From AP-15 sp963702685 (lineage in GTDB: Bacteria; Pseudomonadota; Alphaproteobacteria; ATCC43930; CGMCC-115725), in NCBI GenBank assembly GCA_963702685.1, contig CAVPDQ010000014.1, forward strand, positions 248,001 through 312,000: a DNA stretch of 64,000 nucleotides. The letters are read 5' to 3'. This document shows, one piece after another, positions 63,112 through 64,000 of this stretch (positions are counted from its first letter, which is position 1; each line of letters begins with the position of its first letter). The notes under the pieces are model-generated. The model had not been told where the DNA came from. It worked only from the letters and a program-made list of their open reading frames with translations, and ran no database searches. The position numbers and the translations under genes are program-made.

Positions 63112-64000
63112 TTGCGTGACTTTCGTTTGGCCGGCTGAGCGAACTCGACGCGGACCGAGCGGCCGAATTGGCGGATCAGGTATTCGAGGCTCCAGATGCG
63201 CGCCATCTGCACCGGATCGGCGACACGGTGCAGTTGAAACAATGCGTTCATCTGCTGGACGCCGCCGGGCAGGGCTGCATCGCGATACTCCTTGCGCAGA
63301 TAGTCGGGCCATTCGACCGAGCTGCGCGTCCGATGCTTTACCCTGTAGACGAACCGGCGCAGCCAAGGCGGGCGCAGGTAAGTGCCATAATCGACGAGCC
63401 GGCGGGCCAGCGGCGGTGCGCCGCTGAAGTCGTGACCGTAGCCCGAGGGATACTCTGCCAGGCGGCGATCGGCACGGCGGATCAGCTCGGCTTCGTAGGC
63501 GCCGTGGTTTTTCCAGCCGATCGGGATCGCGCTCGCATGCTCGGTCAGCGGCCGCTCGAGAAACGGCAGTGCGGCATAGCCGTAAGTGTTGTTGATGACG
63601 TTGATCCGGCCGTCCCAGGCGCGACAGCGAAAATTATGGTAGAGCCACTCGACGAGCGGTCGCGGCAGCATGCGGCGCACGTCGCCGACCAGCACCGCGA
63701 GCTTCTCTTCGAGACCGCGGAAATAAGCCTCCTCGTCGAACACGGAGGTGCAGATCCGCGGATCGAACTGGCTGTAGAACGACCAGAGCAGCTGTCGCGG
63801 GCTATAGCTGCGGTCCAGCAGGTAAAAGAAATTGCGCCAGATCTCGCCGCCGCCGCCGTTGAGCGCGATGGCGTTGCCGGCGACCCGGCGAGCCCGCTGA
63901 ACCCGTTCGGCGCCGTTGGTGAAGATGCCGCTCCAGCCATAGCCGTCCGAATCCAGAAAATTGGCGTGCGCGACCTCGGCGAACTCGTCGGGCGAAAGGG
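63099..64000 (-). CDS. Asparagine synthetase-like protein, C-terminal part (gene continues past window end)
   Basis: The frame is open to base 64000, and the visible 300 residues lack the start. It reads ATP-PPase-like features: DSDGYGWSGIFTNGAERVQR, ALNGGGGEIWRNFFYLLDRS and YLRPPWLRRFVYRVKH. The NGGGGE stretch resembles the SGDGGDE loop of asparagine synthetases but lacks its usual acids, so it may be a catalytically altered partner. It ends in a highly basic tail (PAKRKSRKCAA) overlapping the start of the AsnB-like gene by 13 bases. Confidence 0.6.

Overview
The window is high-GC, gene-dense bacterial DNA, most likely from an alphaproteobacterium with a Rhodospirillales-like heterotrophic lifestyle. 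The signs are a GcrA-family regulator, a SAM-II riboswitch in front of metZ, several DUF1640-type coiled-coil/membrane proteins, and GlnE and AroQ/AccB of proteobacterial type. The genus cannot be fixed from the sequence. No rRNA, tRNA or CRISPR array was recognised.

Layout. 1-5.1 kb: the end of glnE, an aldolase/SDR fusion, a repeated-hairpin membrane protein and an M20 amidohydrolase. 5.4-9.3 kb: an eroded block in which three consecutive genes (acetyltransferase-like, PAS-like, MFS transporter) can only be read by changing frame. 9.3-18.8 kb: a peptide/nickel-type ABC transporter operon with two near-identical tandem binding proteins and a histidine kinase directly downstream. 19-24 kb: an LLM flavin oxidoreductase, a ThDP enzyme and a divergent B12-binding radical SAM protein. 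24-34.8 kb: a catabolic and detoxification island with two GSTs, a short GcrA paralogue, twin carboxymuconolactone-decarboxylase-like proteins, an HpaB-type hydroxylase, a VOC protein, two class III CoA-transferases, a frame-broken M20 hydrolase and an alpha/beta hydrolase. 34.7-36.4 kb: small accessory genes and remnants (phage-tail N-terminus, DUF1640, DUF6496). 36.4-45.7 kb: aldo/keto reductase, SDR, ICMT-like methyltransferase, CLC channel, aroQ-accB, a LigJ-like hydratase, and a four-gene LLM/hydrolase/coiled-coil operon. 46-48.8 kb: pxpA and pxpBC (5-oxoprolinase). 48.9-54.6 kb: sulfur assimilation (siroheme synthase N-domain, sulfite/nitrite reductase, and riboswitch-controlled metZ) plus two oxidoreductases. 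54.7-61.1 kb: a diiron/flavin oxygenase pair, pgk, a LigB-type dioxygenase and a Rieske oxygenase. 61.2-64 kb: two asparagine-synthetase-like genes, probably the edge of an exopolysaccharide locus.

Together the genes describe an aerobe that imports peptides or related solutes and oxidises aromatic or xenobiotic compounds (Rieske, LigB, LigJ, HpaB, LLM, GST and CoA-transferase enzymes), next to housekeeping genes for methionine, siroheme, shikimate, fatty-acid and glycolytic metabolism. Four copies of a ~120 bp palindromic repeat bracket two small catabolic modules. The clearest regulatory element is a complete minus-strand promoter, SAM-II riboswitch and terminator in front of metZ. At least seven genes carry apparent frame breaks. 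Only reads or a close relative can tell real gene decay from sequencing error.
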